Source: Candidatus Altimarinota bacterium
GTDB taxonomy: Bacteria; Patescibacteriota; Gracilibacteria; UBA1369; LOWO2-01-FULL-3
Assembly (NCBI GenBank): GCA_023231115.1
Contig: JALNWA010000008.1
Coordinates: 1-51,735, forward strand
Length of the DNA stretch: 51,735 nucleotides
Reading direction: 5' to 3'
In this document: piece after piece, positions 9,994-19,593 of the stretch
Layout: the number at the start of each line of letters is the position of its first letter
Position numbering within the stretch: the first letter of the stretch is position 1
The notes under the pieces: generated by a model
The model's database searches: none
What the model was told of the DNA's origin: nothing
What the model saw: the letters and a program-made list of their open reading frames with translations, nothing else
Program-made: the position numbers and the translations under genes

Positions 9994-10562
9994 TTGCATA
10001 CTTAAAAGGAAAAATTTTAAAGAAAACATCAAAAGGAATAATAATCGACACAGGAAATGTCGGATATTTCGTAACTATTTTTAGAAATCTTTTAGCCGAC
10101 ATGGAAGAAAAAATGGAAACAGAAATTTTCGTTTATACAAATGTGAAAGAAGATGCAATTGACCTTTATGGATTTAAAACAGAAGAAGAATTGGACTTTT
10201 TCACTCAACTTATAAGCGTTAGCGGAATCGGCCCAAGAACCGCAGTAGAAGCCCTAAACATACAAATCGACAAACTAAAATCAGCGATATTAAATGAAGA
10301 CTCTGCCTTTATTACAAAAATTCCCGGGATTGGAGGTAAGACCGCGAAACGCCTTATTTTAGAGCTAAAAGACAAAGTCGAAATTTCAGATATTTCAAAT
10401 TTGACACGCACTCACGGAAAAATAGAAGTAAACAAAGAAGTGATCGACGCACTCGCAAAACTCGGATATCAAAAATCAGAAATTTTAGAAGCGCTAAAAG
10501 ATCTTCCAAAAGAAATTGCTCTACCCGAAGAAATAATAAAATACTTTTTGAAGCACGCATAA
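9990..10562 (+). CDS. ruvA: Holliday junction branch-migration protein RuvA
   Basis: Binds four-way junctions and loads the RuvB helicase. The 190-residue protein has the N-terminal OB fold (MIAYLKGKILKK through NVGYFVTIF) and the paired helix-hairpin-helix motifs VSGIGPRTAVEAL (about 76-88) and IPGIGGKTAKRLILEL (about 110-125). A C-terminal helical domain III (about 143-190) binds RuvB. The start is coupled to the 44-codon gene by an ATGA overlap. RuvC is encoded at 15416 in the same direction; RuvB is not in the window. Confidence 0.96.
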
Positions 10563-10563
10563 T

Positions 10564-11604
10564 TTGGAAATAATCACAGACAAATCTAACATAAAATATA
10601 TTTCAAACTTCTCCGGATCACACGGCATACTGCTCTTGGCAAAGACAAAAAAATACTTATTAACAGATTTCAGATACATAGAACGAGCAAAAAAATCCGT
10701 TAAAAAAGAAATTCAGGTTATCGAACTAAACAAAAAAAATTGGCAAGAAATTTTAAAAAAAGAACATACGGAAATAATAGGGATTGAAGAAGAAAATTTA
10801 ACACTCGCAAGATTCAAAAAAATAAAAAAACTTTGCAGAATAAAAAATCAAAAAATAAAATTTAAAAACATATCAGGAGCCATAGAATCAGCGCGTGAAA
10901 TCAAATCTCCTGCAGAAATAAAATTGATAATGAGAAGCCAAAGAATAAATGAAAAAACCTTCCTCGTGATCAAGAAATTTATACAAGACTTAGTCTCACC
11001 AAAAAGCCAAGAACAAAGACTTCCGACAGAGATTGAAATAGCATGGAAAATTCGCGAAATCGGATATCATTTCTGTGCAGAAGACATATCTTTTGAACCA
11101 ATCGTTGCCTTTGGAAAAAACACATCAATCCCCCATCATAATCCAGGAAAAACAAGACTTAAAAAAGGAGACATAATAATGATTGATATGGGAATGAAAT
11201 ACCAAGATTTTTGCTCCGACATGACTCGCATGATTTTTACCGCACCTCCAACAAAATTACAAAAAGAAGTTTACGAAATTGTTTTGACAGCTCAAGAAAA
11301 CGGAATAAAAAAAATAGTATCTGGAATCACAGGCAAAAAAGCGGATTGGTTTTCACGCAACATCATAACAAAAAAAGGATATGCCGAAAATTACGGCCAC
11401 TCCGGCGGCCACGGTATCGGATTGGACATACACGAAAAACCATCTTTATCAGAAAAATACAAAGAAACTTTAAAAGAAAATTCAATCATCACCGTCGAAC
11501 CGGGCATCTATCTTGAAGGTAAATTCGGCGTCCGCATCGAAGATATGATTTTAGTCAAAAAGGACAAATCAATAAATCTCACAAAAGTAAGCAAGAGAAT
11601 CTAG
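10564..11604 (+). CDS. Xaa-Pro aminopeptidase / M24 metallopeptidase
   Basis: Probably removes N-terminal residues preceding proline. It is a 346-residue creatinase-type protein: an N-terminal domain (about 1-110) and a pita-bread M24 domain (about 115-346). Two-metal ligands are visible as the Asp in MIDMGMKY, the Asp in CSDMTRM, the His in GHGIGLDIHE, the Glu in TVEPGIY and the Glu in VRIEDMIL. Start is TTG at 10564, 1 nt after the ruvA stop; no in-frame ATG precedes the conserved ITDKSNIKYISNFSG region. Last gene of the tgt-ruvA run, ending in TAG. PepP and PepQ types cannot be separated confidently here. Confidence 0.9.
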   Translation: MEIITDKSNIKYISNFSGSHGILLLAKTKKYLLTDFRYIERAKKSVKKEIQVIELNKKNWQEILKKEHTEIIGIEEENLTLARFKKIKKLCRIKNQKIKFKNISGAIESAREIKSPAEIKLIMRSQRINEKTFLVIKKFIQDLVSPKSQEQRLPTEIEIAWKIREIGYHFCAEDISFEPIVAFGKNTSIPHHNPGKTRLKKGDIIMIDMGMKYQDFCSDMTRMIFTAPPTKLQKEVYEIVLTAQENGIKKIVSGITGKKADWFSRNIITKKGYAENYGHSGGHGIGLDIHEKPSLSEKYKETLKENSIITVEPGIYLEGKFGVRIEDMILVKKDKSINLTKVSKRI

Positions 11605-11612
11605 CAAAGAAA

Positions 11613-12017
11613 TTATTCATTAGAATCAGAAACGACATATCCTTCTAAAAATTCTTTCAATAAAGCCGCCATTTCAGCCTCATTACCTCCATTCAACGCA
11701 CGAAATGATCTGGTTCTAGCATCATAATCAATATCAAGACACTGATTTGTTTCAAGATCTGTAATCAAAAAAGAATAAATCCCCCTATCGCCGACATGAC
11801 CTACAAAAAAGCCAGAAGCAGAATACCTTTTTCCATTAAACTTACAATCAACTGATGCACCGGCAGGACCTGACGCACGAATCAATTCCTCAGCTCTAGC
11901 AATATCCTCAAGAGTCAAAGTAAGATTAACGTAATCAATTCCTCCTGCTTTGGAAGTCAAAGTGTCTGGAGTAAAACGACCGATTTCACTATTGTCAGGC
12001 TGTAAAACATTAACCAT
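11613..12017 (-). CDS. Hypothetical acidic protein, 134 residues, with a consensus promoter
   Basis: I do not recognise a family. The protein is soluble-looking and acidic, with predicted beta segments (YVNLTLTLEDI, KRYSASGFFVGHVGDRGIYS, CLDIDYDARTRSFRAL) and a C-terminal helix (EAEMAALLKEFLEGYV). It is convergent with the M24 peptidase gene (8-nt gap) and divergent from glmS. Its promoter at 12045-12073 is a perfect sigma-70 consensus, so high expression is likely. Two cysteines (in SVDCKF and NQCLD) do not form a CxxC. Confidence 0.75.
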   Translation of the reverse strand: MVNVLQPDNSEIGRFTPDTLTSKAGGIDYVNLTLTLEDIARAEELIRASGPAGASVDCKFNGKRYSASGFFVGHVGDRGIYSFLITDLETNQCLDIDYDARTRSFRALNGGNEAEMAALLKEFLEGYVVSDSNE

Positions 12018-12044
12018 AGAAAAACATTAAAAATTCAAGACCCA

Positions 12045-12073
12045 ATTATACAACCCAAATCAAGTTGTGTCAA
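12045..12073 (-). promoter_or_regulatory. Perfect sigma-70 consensus promoter of the 134-codon gene
   Basis: Read on the minus strand: TTGACA (12073-12068), 17-bp spacer, TATAAT (12050-12045). The ATG at 12017 leaves a leader of about 20 nt. It is the only promoter I found in the window with both boxes at full consensus. Confidence 0.8.
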
Positions 12074-12077
12074 GCTG

Positions 12078-12106
12078 TTGCTTTTTAGACCTATTTAATA
12101 TAAAAT
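12078..12106 (+). promoter_or_regulatory. Promoter of glmS
   Basis: -35 TTGCTT (12078-12083), 17-bp spacer, -10 TAAAAT (12101-12106). It is back to back with the consensus promoter of the divergent gene, with 4 bp between the -35 boxes. Confidence 0.6.
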
Positions 12107-12129
12107 CGACAGGTTAAAAATTTAAATAT

Positions 12130-13908
12130 ATGTGCGGAATATTCGCCTATTTCGGAGAAAAAACACACTCCCCTAAGATTGTAATAGAGGGATTAAAAAA
12201 GCTTGAGTATCGTGGTTACGACTCATGGGGAATTGCGTACAAAAAAGACGGAGACATTGCAGTCCACAAAGAAATAGGAAAAATAGGAGACATTCATGAT
12301 ATTGAAGAATTAAAAGACGAATCCAGAATCGCAATCGGTCATTCTCGTTGGGCAACGCACGGCGGAGTCACGCAGAAAAACGCACATCCACATTTTTCCG
12401 AAAACAAAGAAATAGTATTGGTTCACAACGGAATTTTGGAAAATTATTTGGAACTCAAAAAAAATCTTGAGAAAAAAGGACACACATTTCGTTCACAAAC
12501 AGACACAGAAGTAATAGCACATTTGATCGAAGATCACGCGCGAACAAATTCATTTTTGGATAGCGTAAAAATGGCAATGGCTGAAATGGAAGGAAGATAC
12601 GCAATTGTTGTAATGAAAAAAGACGAAGACGCCTTAATCGCAGCCAGACGCGGCTCTCCTCTCATTCTCGGAGTCGGAAAGAAACATGGAGAATATTTCG
12701 TAGCATCAGACATTCCAGCGTTTTTGAAATATACAAACAATGTCATTTATTTGGACGACAACCAAATTTGTTTATTAAAAAATGAATCGGCACATTTCTT
12801 TGATACAATTAAAAAAACGGAAGTTGAAAAAAGAATAATTGAAATAGACTGGGACACAGAAAGCGCAGAGAAAGGAGAATTTCCGCATTTTATGATAAAA
12901 GAAATCACAGAGCAAAAAGACACATTAACCCGTGCGATAAATCAAGATCCTGAAACAATTAATCAAGTAGCAAAAAAAATTGAAGCGTCAGAAAGCGTAT
13001 TTTTAGTAGGATGCGGAACAGCGGGAAAAGTCTGCATGGTGGGACAATATTTATTCTCAAAAATTTCAAACAAACAAGTATCTTTCGCATTTGGATCTGA
13101 ATTTGAAAATTATAAAAATTTCATAGACAAAAAAAGCTTAATAATCGCAGTTTCCCAATCCGGAGAAACCGCAGACACACTTGAAGCAATAGAGGTCGCG
13201 AAAGAAAAAGGTGCAAAAGTTGTGTCAATCGTAAACGTAGAAAATTCAAGCATGGCAAGAATGTCAGACTTTGTAATTCCAATCAAAGCCGGACCTGAAA
13301 AGGCCGTTGCGTCGACGAAAGCGACAACATCCCAAATTGCCATTCTTATGCTACTTGCATACGCTTGTGACGGCGGAGTAAACATCGGGAAACAAATGCT
13401 CGTAAACGCGGCAAGCCAAATAAATGACATGTTAAATCCAAGATATGAAGAACACATATCAAGAATTGCGGAAAAGCTAAAAAACATAGAATCAATGTAC
13501 ATAATCGGCCGCGGTGAAAACTATCCGATGGCTCTTGAAGCCGCAATAAAATTACAGGAAGTTTCATACATACATGCAGAAGGATTTGCAGGCGGAGAAT
13601 TAAAACATGGACCAATCGCTTTAATATCCAAAGACACTCCGGTCATAGCGCTTGTTGCAAACGACGAACAAAAGAAAAACATCCTTTCAAACACGATGGA
13701 AGTAAAGGCGCGCGGAGGTTTTATAATCGGCGTTTCACCTGAAAACCAAGAGGTTTTCGACTATTGGATAAGAGTTCCCGACGTCGGAGAAGCGTCCCCT
13801 ATCGTAAACATCATTCCAGTACAACTTTTAGCATACAAACTTGCGGTCCTAAGACACGCAGATCCAGACAAACCAAGAAATTTGGCAAAAAGCGTAACCG
13901 TAAAATAA
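12130..13908 (+). CDS. glmS: Glucosamine-fructose-6-phosphate aminotransferase (isomerizing)
   Basis: Makes glucosamine-6-phosphate from fructose-6-phosphate and glutamine, the first committed step to UDP-GlcNAc. The 592-residue protein starts MCGIFAYFG with catalytic Cys2 of the N-terminal glutaminase domain (about 1-220). Two SIS sugar-isomerase domains follow: GCGTAGKVC and SQSGETADT in the first, IGRGENYPMALEAAIKLQE in the second. The C-terminal DKPRNLAKSVTVK carries the family lysine. Length is normal. The short leader shows no sign of a glmS ribozyme. Product feeds the MurE and WecA-like steps encoded at the other end of the window. Confidence 0.97.
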   Translation: MCGIFAYFGEKTHSPKIVIEGLKKLEYRGYDSWGIAYKKDGDIAVHKEIGKIGDIHDIEELKDESRIAIGHSRWATHGGVTQKNAHPHFSENKEIVLVHNGILENYLELKKNLEKKGHTFRSQTDTEVIAHLIEDHARTNSFLDSVKMAMAEMEGRYAIVVMKKDEDALIAARRGSPLILGVGKKHGEYFVASDIPAFLKYTNNVIYLDDNQICLLKNESAHFFDTIKKTEVEKRIIEIDWDTESAEKGEFPHFMIKEITEQKDTLTRAINQDPETINQVAKKIEASESVFLVGCGTAGKVCMVGQYLFSKISNKQVSFAFGSEFENYKNFIDKKSLIIAVSQSGETADTLEAIEVAKEKGAKVVSIVNVENSSMARMSDFVIPIKAGPEKAVASTKATTSQIAILMLLAYACDGGVNIGKQMLVNAASQINDMLNPRYEEHISRIAEKLKNIESMYIIGRGENYPMALEAAIKLQEVSYIHAEGFAGGELKHGPIALISKDTPVIALVANDEQKKNILSNTMEVKARGGFIIGVSPENQEVFDYWIRVPDVGEASPIVNIIPVQLLAYKLAVLRHADPDKPRNLAKSVTVK

Positions 13909-13938
13909 AAATTCATCAAAGATTTTTGTCTTTTCTAT

Positions 13939-13967
13939 TTCAATGTAAGCATGATTTTTGATATAAT
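13939..13967 (+). promoter_or_regulatory. Promoter of pyk
   Basis: -10 TATAAT (13962-13967) preceded by TGA (extended -10), with a weak -35 TTCAAT (13939-13944) at 17 bp. The pyk ATG is at 13995. The 86-bp gap after glmS contains nothing else evident, including no hairpin terminator. Confidence 0.55.
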
Positions 13968-13994
13968 TTTCGAGAACAAATTTCCCTCATTTTT

Positions 13995-15419
13995 ATGTTC
14001 CAAAAAAATACTAAAGTTGTCTGTACACTCGGTCCGTCCAGCGACAGCGTAAACGAGATTTTGGCTTTAATAAAAGCCGGAATGAACGTGGCAAGATTAA
14101 ATTTTTCACATGGAACATATGAAAGTCATTTGAAATTAATTCAAAATATTCATAAAGCCGAAAACCTTACAAAAACAAGAATCGGAATTTTACAAGATCT
14201 TCAAGGACCAAAAATCAGAATCGGCGAAATGCCGGAAGACGGCATACAGATAAAGAAAGATGAAGTTTTTACAATCACGACAAAAGACATAAAAGGGGAA
14301 AAAACAAAGAATAAAATAATAATTCCACTCACTTATAAAAACGTTTGTCGGGATGTAAAAAAGAACGCAACAGTTTTAATTAATGATGGACTACTCGAAG
14401 CAATTGTCGTAAACAAGCGAAAAAACGAACTTATCTTAAAAGCAAAAACATCAGGAATCATAAAACACGGAAACGGAATAAATTTTCCGAATTCTTCAAT
14501 TTCTGCAAAAACAATCACGGAAAAAGATTTGAAAGATCTTGAATTTGGACTAAAAAACAATGTCGATTTCGTCGCACTTTCATTCGTAAAATCAAAAAAA
14601 GACATCGAAGACTTAAGGAAAATAATCGAACACAAAGGCAAAAACACGCCAATCATAGCCAAAATCGAGAGACATGAAGCAGTCGCTCATTTAAAAGAAA
14701 TAATTAAATCCGCGGACGGAGTAATGGTAGCACGCGGAGATTTAGGCACAGATATCCCCCCTGAACACGTTCCACTTGTACAAAAAAGAATAATTAATAT
14801 CGCGAACGAATACGGAAAACCTGTAATAACAGCAACACAAGTTCTTCAATCAATGGTGAAAAATCCGGTGCCAACAAGAGCGGAAATCTCAGATGCGGCA
14901 AACGCAGTTTTTGATCACACAGACGCAATAATGCTCTCAAATGAAACAGCCGTGGGAAAATACCCAACAAGAGCCTCCATGGTTCTAACAAAAGTCGCAC
15001 ATTCTGTAGAAGAAGAAATGCAAAAACATAAAGAATTAAAAGAATATGTTTTTCCAAACACGAAAAAAATGAGGAAGACATTGATGACCTGTGAAAAAGC
15101 GTGTGAATTGGCGATAAAAATAAAAGCCTCAGCAATTTTCGCATATACAGACGGAGGTTTCACAGCAAGACAAGTAGCAAGATATCGCATTTACACACCA
15201 ATAATCACACTAACTCCATTTGAAAAAACTGCACGCGAATTAACATTGGTTTGGGGAATAAATAAAGTTTTAGTGAAAAAATTCCCAAAAGAAACAAATA
15301 AAAAATTACAAAATATCGTGAATTTTATCGTGAGAGAACGCTTGGCAAAAAAAGGACAAAAAATAGTAATCGTTTGTAACGCAAGCAACACAAACACAAT
15401 ATCAACATACAAATTATGA
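13995..15419 (+). CDS. pyk: Pyruvate kinase
   Basis: Transfers phosphate from phosphoenolpyruvate to ADP. The 474-residue protein shows KVVCTLGPSSDS (5-16), MNVARLNFSHGTYES (30-44), ILQDLQGPKIRIGE (63-76), the catalytic-lysine region IIAKIERHEAV (about 218-228) and MVARGDLGTDIP. ITATQVLQSMVKNPVPTRAE and SDAANAVFDHTDAIMLSNET follow, then a C-terminal allosteric domain. Its TGA stop (15417-15419) overlaps the ruvC ATG. With gpmI downstream in the same run and tpiA elsewhere, it covers lower glycolysis. Confidence 0.97.
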   Translation: MFQKNTKVVCTLGPSSDSVNEILALIKAGMNVARLNFSHGTYESHLKLIQNIHKAENLTKTRIGILQDLQGPKIRIGEMPEDGIQIKKDEVFTITTKDIKGEKTKNKIIIPLTYKNVCRDVKKNATVLINDGLLEAIVVNKRKNELILKAKTSGIIKHGNGINFPNSSISAKTITEKDLKDLEFGLKNNVDFVALSFVKSKKDIEDLRKIIEHKGKNTPIIAKIERHEAVAHLKEIIKSADGVMVARGDLGTDIPPEHVPLVQKRIINIANEYGKPVITATQVLQSMVKNPVPTRAEISDAANAVFDHTDAIMLSNETAVGKYPTRASMVLTKVAHSVEEEMQKHKELKEYVFPNTKKMRKTLMTCEKACELAIKIKASAIFAYTDGGFTARQVARYRIYTPIITLTPFEKTARELTLVWGINKVLVKKFPKETNKKLQNIVNFIVRERLAKKGQKIVIVCNASNTNTISTYKL

Positions 15420-15910
15420 GAATAATGGGAATAGATCCGGGAACAGCAATAACCGGATTTAGCATAATAGATTCAACCAAAGGAAAAATAAGCTTGCTCG
15501 ATTATGGCTGTATAAGGACACATTCATCACTTCCTCAATCTGAGAGATTGAAACAAATATCTGAAGACCTCACGATTTTGATAAAAAAATGGGAACCTTC
15601 GATGGCATCAGTTGAAAAACTTTTTTTCCAAAAAAACATAAAAACAGCGATGAAAGTTGCAGAAGCTCGCGGAATAGTTTTGGGAAAATTGGCACAAACA
15701 AATATAGAAATCGGCGAATACACCCCACTTGAAATAAAATCAGCGATTTGCGGATACGGGAAAGCGGACAAGAAGATGGTACAACAAATGGTAAAAGCAA
15801 TTCTTGGACTTCAAAAAATTCCAAAACCGGACGATGCCGCGGACGCAATAGCAGCAGCAATTTGCATGGCAAACAGCCACTCACTAAAAGAAAGAATAAA
15901 AAGAAATTAA
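15416..15910 (+). CDS. ruvC: Crossover junction endodeoxyribonuclease RuvC
   Basis: Resolves Holliday junctions by paired nicking. The 164-residue RNase H-fold protein has the first catalytic Asp in MGIDPGTAITGFSI, the catalytic Glu in ASVEKLFFQKN, and the C-terminal acidic motif PDDAADAIAAAIC. Start ATG at 15416 overlaps the pyk stop (ATGA), suggesting translational coupling; an internal ATG four codons later would also keep the fold. The stop TAA shares its last base with the ATG of the TPR gene. Length is normal for the family. Confidence 0.95.
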   Translation: MRIMGIDPGTAITGFSIIDSTKGKISLLDYGCIRTHSSLPQSERLKQISEDLTILIKKWEPSMASVEKLFFQKNIKTAMKVAEARGIVLGKLAQTNIEIGEYTPLEIKSAICGYGKADKKMVQQMVKAILGLQKIPKPDDAADAIAAAICMANSHSLKERIKRN

Positions 15911-17220
15911 TGAATAAATTTTTAGCAACACTGTGGGTGATAATTATAGCAGGATTAATCGTAATCTCTGTCGGATTGTTAAGCCCGAAAGAAGCCGGAG
16001 ACATAACATTAACTGACACAGAAAAAACAACACAAGAGAACATAACTCCAATTGTTCCATTACCTGAAGTTGACGAAAATTCAGCATCCTCTCTGACAAG
16101 ACTCGGAGACAAATATTTAAAAGAACACAAACCTAAAGAAGCGCAGGAAACCTATCAGAAAGCCGAAAAACTTGATCCTTCTTCAACCACAATAAAATTA
16201 AAAATAGCACAAAGTTTTCTGGACCAAAGAAATCTTGACGCCGCAAAAAGTTTAATTTGGAGCTTAAACAAAGAAGATCCGGAAGTGCAATATTACACAG
16301 GAATAATTTTGACATTATTCAAAGATCCGGAAGGCGCAAAAAAAACATTTACTGAAATCGCAACAAGAGAAAACGACCCAAACAAAGCAAATGCACAATA
16401 TTTTCTAAATGCATTCACAACTTTTTCATATTACAAAGAAGGAGAATATATATTTTTGGAAACACTTCTTGGAAAAGCAATGACAGAAGCAAAACAATAT
16501 GAGGCCGCCATTCCGCTTCTTTATGATGTAATAAATCAAAAAAATAATTACAGAGATGCGTGGATAGTTTTGGGATACGCATATTTAAATACAGGAAAAT
16601 ATCAAGATGCCACCGACGCCCTTATACAAGCCCTAAAACTAGACAATGAAAAACCGGAAACATTATTTTTCTTGGGAGTTTCATACTCCTTCATAAAAGA
16701 TACGGACAAGGCGATTTTTTATTTGGAAAAAGCAAAATCATACGGATTCACTCCTGCTGAAGAAATAGAAATAAGACTTGGAGATTTATACACAATCGAA
16801 GGAGAATACAAAAAATCCGCAATGCTCTACGAAAAAGTTTTGACATCAGACACAAAAAACATAAGCCTTTACACAAAAGCGATTTGGGTAAACATAGAAA
16901 AACTTAAAGACACGAATAAAGCGCTTTTGTTAGCCAAAAAAGCACTACAAGAAAGTCCTTCTGACGCCGCAAGTTTCAACCTCGTCGGATGGGCGCTATC
17001 GAGCAAAGGAAATACACAGAGCGCAAAATCATACCTCTCAAAAGCGATTGAATTAAATCCAAAATTGGAAGCCGCATATTTAAATCTTGGACAAATATAT
17101 GAACAAGAAAGCAAAATCGCATTGGCGAAAGACTACTACACGAAGGCCTATTCTCTTGGACAAGGAAACAGCATTTCAAAACTTGCAGAACAAAGATATC
17201 AAGCAATATTAAAAAATTAA
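15910..17220 (+). CDS. Membrane-anchored TPR repeat protein
   Basis: 436 residues from the ATG at 15910, which shares its first base with the ruvC stop. A longer frame back to 15748 would run through ruvC and is rejected. Residues 4-24 form a transmembrane or uncleaved signal segment (LATLWVIIIAGLIVISVGLL), then a short linker, then about nine TPR-like helix pairs from about residue 60 to the end (for example AWIVLGYAYLNTGKYQDATD and AAYLNLGQIYEQESKIALAK). Inference: an outward-facing scaffold for protein complexes. With prepilin peptidase next to it, a pilus-assembly role is possible but not shown. Confidence 0.85.
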   Translation: MNKFLATLWVIIIAGLIVISVGLLSPKEAGDITLTDTEKTTQENITPIVPLPEVDENSASSLTRLGDKYLKEHKPKEAQETYQKAEKLDPSSTTIKLKIAQSFLDQRNLDAAKSLIWSLNKEDPEVQYYTGIILTLFKDPEGAKKTFTEIATRENDPNKANAQYFLNAFTTFSYYKEGEYIFLETLLGKAMTEAKQYEAAIPLLYDVINQKNNYRDAWIVLGYAYLNTGKYQDATDALIQALKLDNEKPETLFFLGVSYSFIKDTDKAIFYLEKAKSYGFTPAEEIEIRLGDLYTIEGEYKKSAMLYEKVLTSDTKNISLYTKAIWVNIEKLKDTNKALLLAKKALQESPSDAASFNLVGWALSSKGNTQSAKSYLSKAIELNPKLEAAYLNLGQIYEQESKIALAKDYYTKAYSLGQGNSISKLAEQRYQAILKN

Positions 17221-17230
17221 CCACACAAAA

Positions 17231-18043
17231 ATGATAATATTTTTCGCAACATTGGCATTTATATTAGGAACAATTTTGGGAAGCTTTTTGAGCGTTGTTA
17301 TTTACAGAACAAAAACCGACAAACCGGGAATGGTTTTAGGACGTTCAATATGTCCTTTTTGCAAAAAGAAATTAAAATTCAGATATTTAATACCGGTGTT
17401 AAGTTGGCTTTTCCTACGCGGAAAATGCGGATACTGCGGCAAAAAAATTGGAGTACACTATTTGGCATTAGAAATAATAACAGGACTAATATTCTTAGCT
17501 ACATTTTTAAATTTCAATTTCATAGATATAAAATTCGATCAACTTTTTTTAAATTATGAAATGTTGAAATTGTGGATTTTTTACACAATAGAATTTTTAT
17601 TTTTAACAGCAATTTTTTTCTACGACTTACAATACAAAGAAATTCCTGACAGATTTTCATTAACTGCAATAGTTATTGCGATAGCAGGAAATCTTTTATT
17701 TGGCACAGTCACACCTATCAATATGGCGATTGGAGGCGCGTCAATTTTCTTGTTCTTCGCGCTACAATTTTTGCTTTCAAATGGAAAATGGATTGGAGGC
17801 GGAGACCTAAGACTTGGCTTACTTATAGGAATTTTACTTGGTTGGGAAAAAGGACTCGTTGCATTAACAATAGCTTATATCGTAGGCGCAATTTTAAGTC
17901 TCGTATTAATGGGAATGAAAAAATTAGACAGAAAATCTCAAATTCCTTTCGGACCTTTTTTAATTACAGGAACGTTGGTCGCATTCTTTTTCGGAAAACA
18001 AATTCTTGACTGGTATCTTAACGGAATATTTATAGGAATTTAA
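17231..18043 (+). CDS. pilD: Type IV prepilin peptidase / N-methyltransferase
   Basis: Cleaves and N-methylates type IV prepilins in the membrane. The 270-residue polytopic protein starts with a helix (residues 4-25) followed by the cytoplasmic zinc-binding methyltransferase domain with CPFC (about 42-45) and CGYC (about 66-69). The aspartic protease pair is FYDLQYKEIPD (about 136-146) and the GGGD motif GGGDLRLGLL (about 188-197). Length and order match PilD/GspO. It starts 10 nt after the TPR gene and ends 8 nt before gpmI, so one transcript is likely. Confidence 0.95.
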   Translation: MIIFFATLAFILGTILGSFLSVVIYRTKTDKPGMVLGRSICPFCKKKLKFRYLIPVLSWLFLRGKCGYCGKKIGVHYLALEIITGLIFLATFLNFNFIDIKFDQLFLNYEMLKLWIFYTIEFLFLTAIFFYDLQYKEIPDRFSLTAIVIAIAGNLLFGTVTPINMAIGGASIFLFFALQFLLSNGKWIGGGDLRLGLLIGILLGWEKGLVALTIAYIVGAILSLVLMGMKKLDRKSQIPFGPFLITGTLVAFFFGKQILDWYLNGIFIGI

Positions 18044-18051
18044 AAAAACAT

Positions 18052-19593
18052 ATGAAAGATATTTCAAAAATCGACAAAAAAGTTTTACTGATAATTCTTG
18101 ATGGATACGGAGAAGGCAAAGATTATGCCTACAATGCTGTGACAAGAAGTAAAACTCCATACATAAACGAATTACGAAAAAACTATCCTACAACTTTGCT
18201 TAAAACCGAAGGAAATTATGTAGGCTTACCAAAAAATTCAATGGGAGGAAGCGAAGTCGGACACTTCACAATGGGAGCGGGAAGAATTGTTTTTCAATCA
18301 CTCGAAGAAATAAACAGATCGATACAATCAAAAAAATTCTTCAATTTAAAAGAACTGAAAAAAGCCGCGCAACTTTGCAAAAAAAACAATTCAAAATTTC
18401 ACATAATGGGAATGATTTCGGATCAAGGAGTCCATTCTCACATCGATCATCTTTTCGCACTTCTTAAATTTGCAAAAAAAGAAGGACTCAAAAAAGTGTA
18501 TATACATGCCATCACCGACGGCCGCGACGTTCCGGAAAGATCTGCGGATAAATTTATTAAAGAAATAAACACTAATATCAAAAAATTAAAAATCGGAAAA
18601 ATCGCCACAATAATCGGAAGATATTATTCAATGGATCGAGACGAAAATTTTGAAAGAACAAAAAAAGCATATGACTTGGTAACTTCAGGAAAAGGAACAA
18701 GCGAAAAAGACGCACTTACAGCAATAAAAAACGATTACAAAAAAGGCACAAAAACAGACTATTATTTAAACCCGATTTTGCTAGACAAAAATGGCTTAAT
18801 AGAGCGCAAAGACTCTGTCGTTTTTTTCAACTACAGAACTGACAGAGCGAAACAGTTAACAGAAGCTTTCACGGAAAAAAACTTTAAAAAATTTAAAAGA
18901 GAACACGAGGTAATCCCCCATTTCGTTTGCTTCGGCCCATATTCAAAAACTGCACCGGTTTTATTCAAAACAAATGAAGTAAAAAACAATCTTGGAGAAA
19001 CATTATCAAAAAATAAAATTCATCAATTAAGAATTGCAGAGACTGAAAAATACGCGCACGTCACGTATTTTTTCAATTCACAGGTTAAAGATCCTTATAA
19101 AAATGAAACACAAATAATGATTTCTTCTCCGAAAGTTGCATCCTATGCACAAAAACCGGAAATGAGTGCATTAAAAATAAAAGATAAAATTCTAAAAGAA
19201 TTAGACAAAAAACCTGCCTATGGATTCATAGCTTTAAATTTCGCAAACTGTGATTTGGTCGGACATAGCGGAGATTTCGAGGCAACAGTCAAAGCTGTAG
19301 AAACTGTAGACAAATGCTTGGCGAAAATCATCCCCGCCGCACAAAAAAAAGGATACAGCATTATAGTTACAGCAGACCACGGCAACGCAGAATTTAAACG
19401 ATACGCAAACGGAGAACAATGCCCCGCCCATTCATTAAATCCGGTAATATTTCTACTGATTTCAAAACTTGGAAAAGAAATTTTCCTATTAAAAGGAAAA
19501 AATCTAGGCCTGTCGTCAATCGCCCCGACAATACTGAAAATAATGGGAATTCCAAAACCAAAGGAAATGACTGGAAAATCCTTAATAAGATAG
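18052..19593 (+). CDS. gpmI: 2,3-bisphosphoglycerate-independent phosphoglycerate mutase
   Basis: Interconverts 3- and 2-phosphoglycerate through a phosphoserine intermediate with Mn2+. The 513-residue length is typical. Motifs: VLLIILDGYG with metal Asp17, MGGSEVGHFTMGAGR with phospho-acceptor S67, ISDQGVHSHIDHL (about 122-134), HAITDGRDVP, and near the C-terminus FANCDLVGHSGD and VTADHGNAE. The catalytic-serine motif reads GGSEVGH where most homologues have GNSEVGH; the serine itself is intact. Last gene of the pyk-ruvC-TPR-pilD run. Its last codons contain the promoter of the next gene. Confidence 0.96.
   Translation: MKDISKIDKKVLLIILDGYGEGKDYAYNAVTRSKTPYINELRKNYPTTLLKTEGNYVGLPKNSMGGSEVGHFTMGAGRIVFQSLEEINRSIQSKKFFNLKELKKAAQLCKKNNSKFHIMGMISDQGVHSHIDHLFALLKFAKKEGLKKVYIHAITDGRDVPERSADKFIKEINTNIKKLKIGKIATIIGRYYSMDRDENFERTKKAYDLVTSGKGTSEKDALTAIKNDYKKGTKTDYYLNPILLDKNGLIERKDSVVFFNYRTDRAKQLTEAFTEKNFKKFKREHEVIPHFVCFGPYSKTAPVLFKTNEVKNNLGETLSKNKIHQLRIAETEKYAHVTYFFNSQVKDPYKNETQIMISSPKVASYAQKPEMSALKIKDKILKELDKKPAYGFIALNFANCDLVGHSGDFEATVKAVETVDKCLAKIIPAAQKKGYSIIVTADHGNAEFKRYANGEQCPAHSLNPVIFLLISKLGKEIFLLKGKNLGLSSIAPTILKIMGIPKPKEMTGKSLIR

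Noticed and set aside
12107..12129. glmS ribozyme upstream of glmS
   Set aside because: The leader is only about 20 nt and AT-rich, too short for the ribozyme core.
15748..15909. Upstream extension of the TPR protein to 15748
   Set aside because: It would run through the RuvC catalytic C-terminus in another frame. The ATG at 15910 begins a clear membrane anchor and overlaps the ruvC stop.
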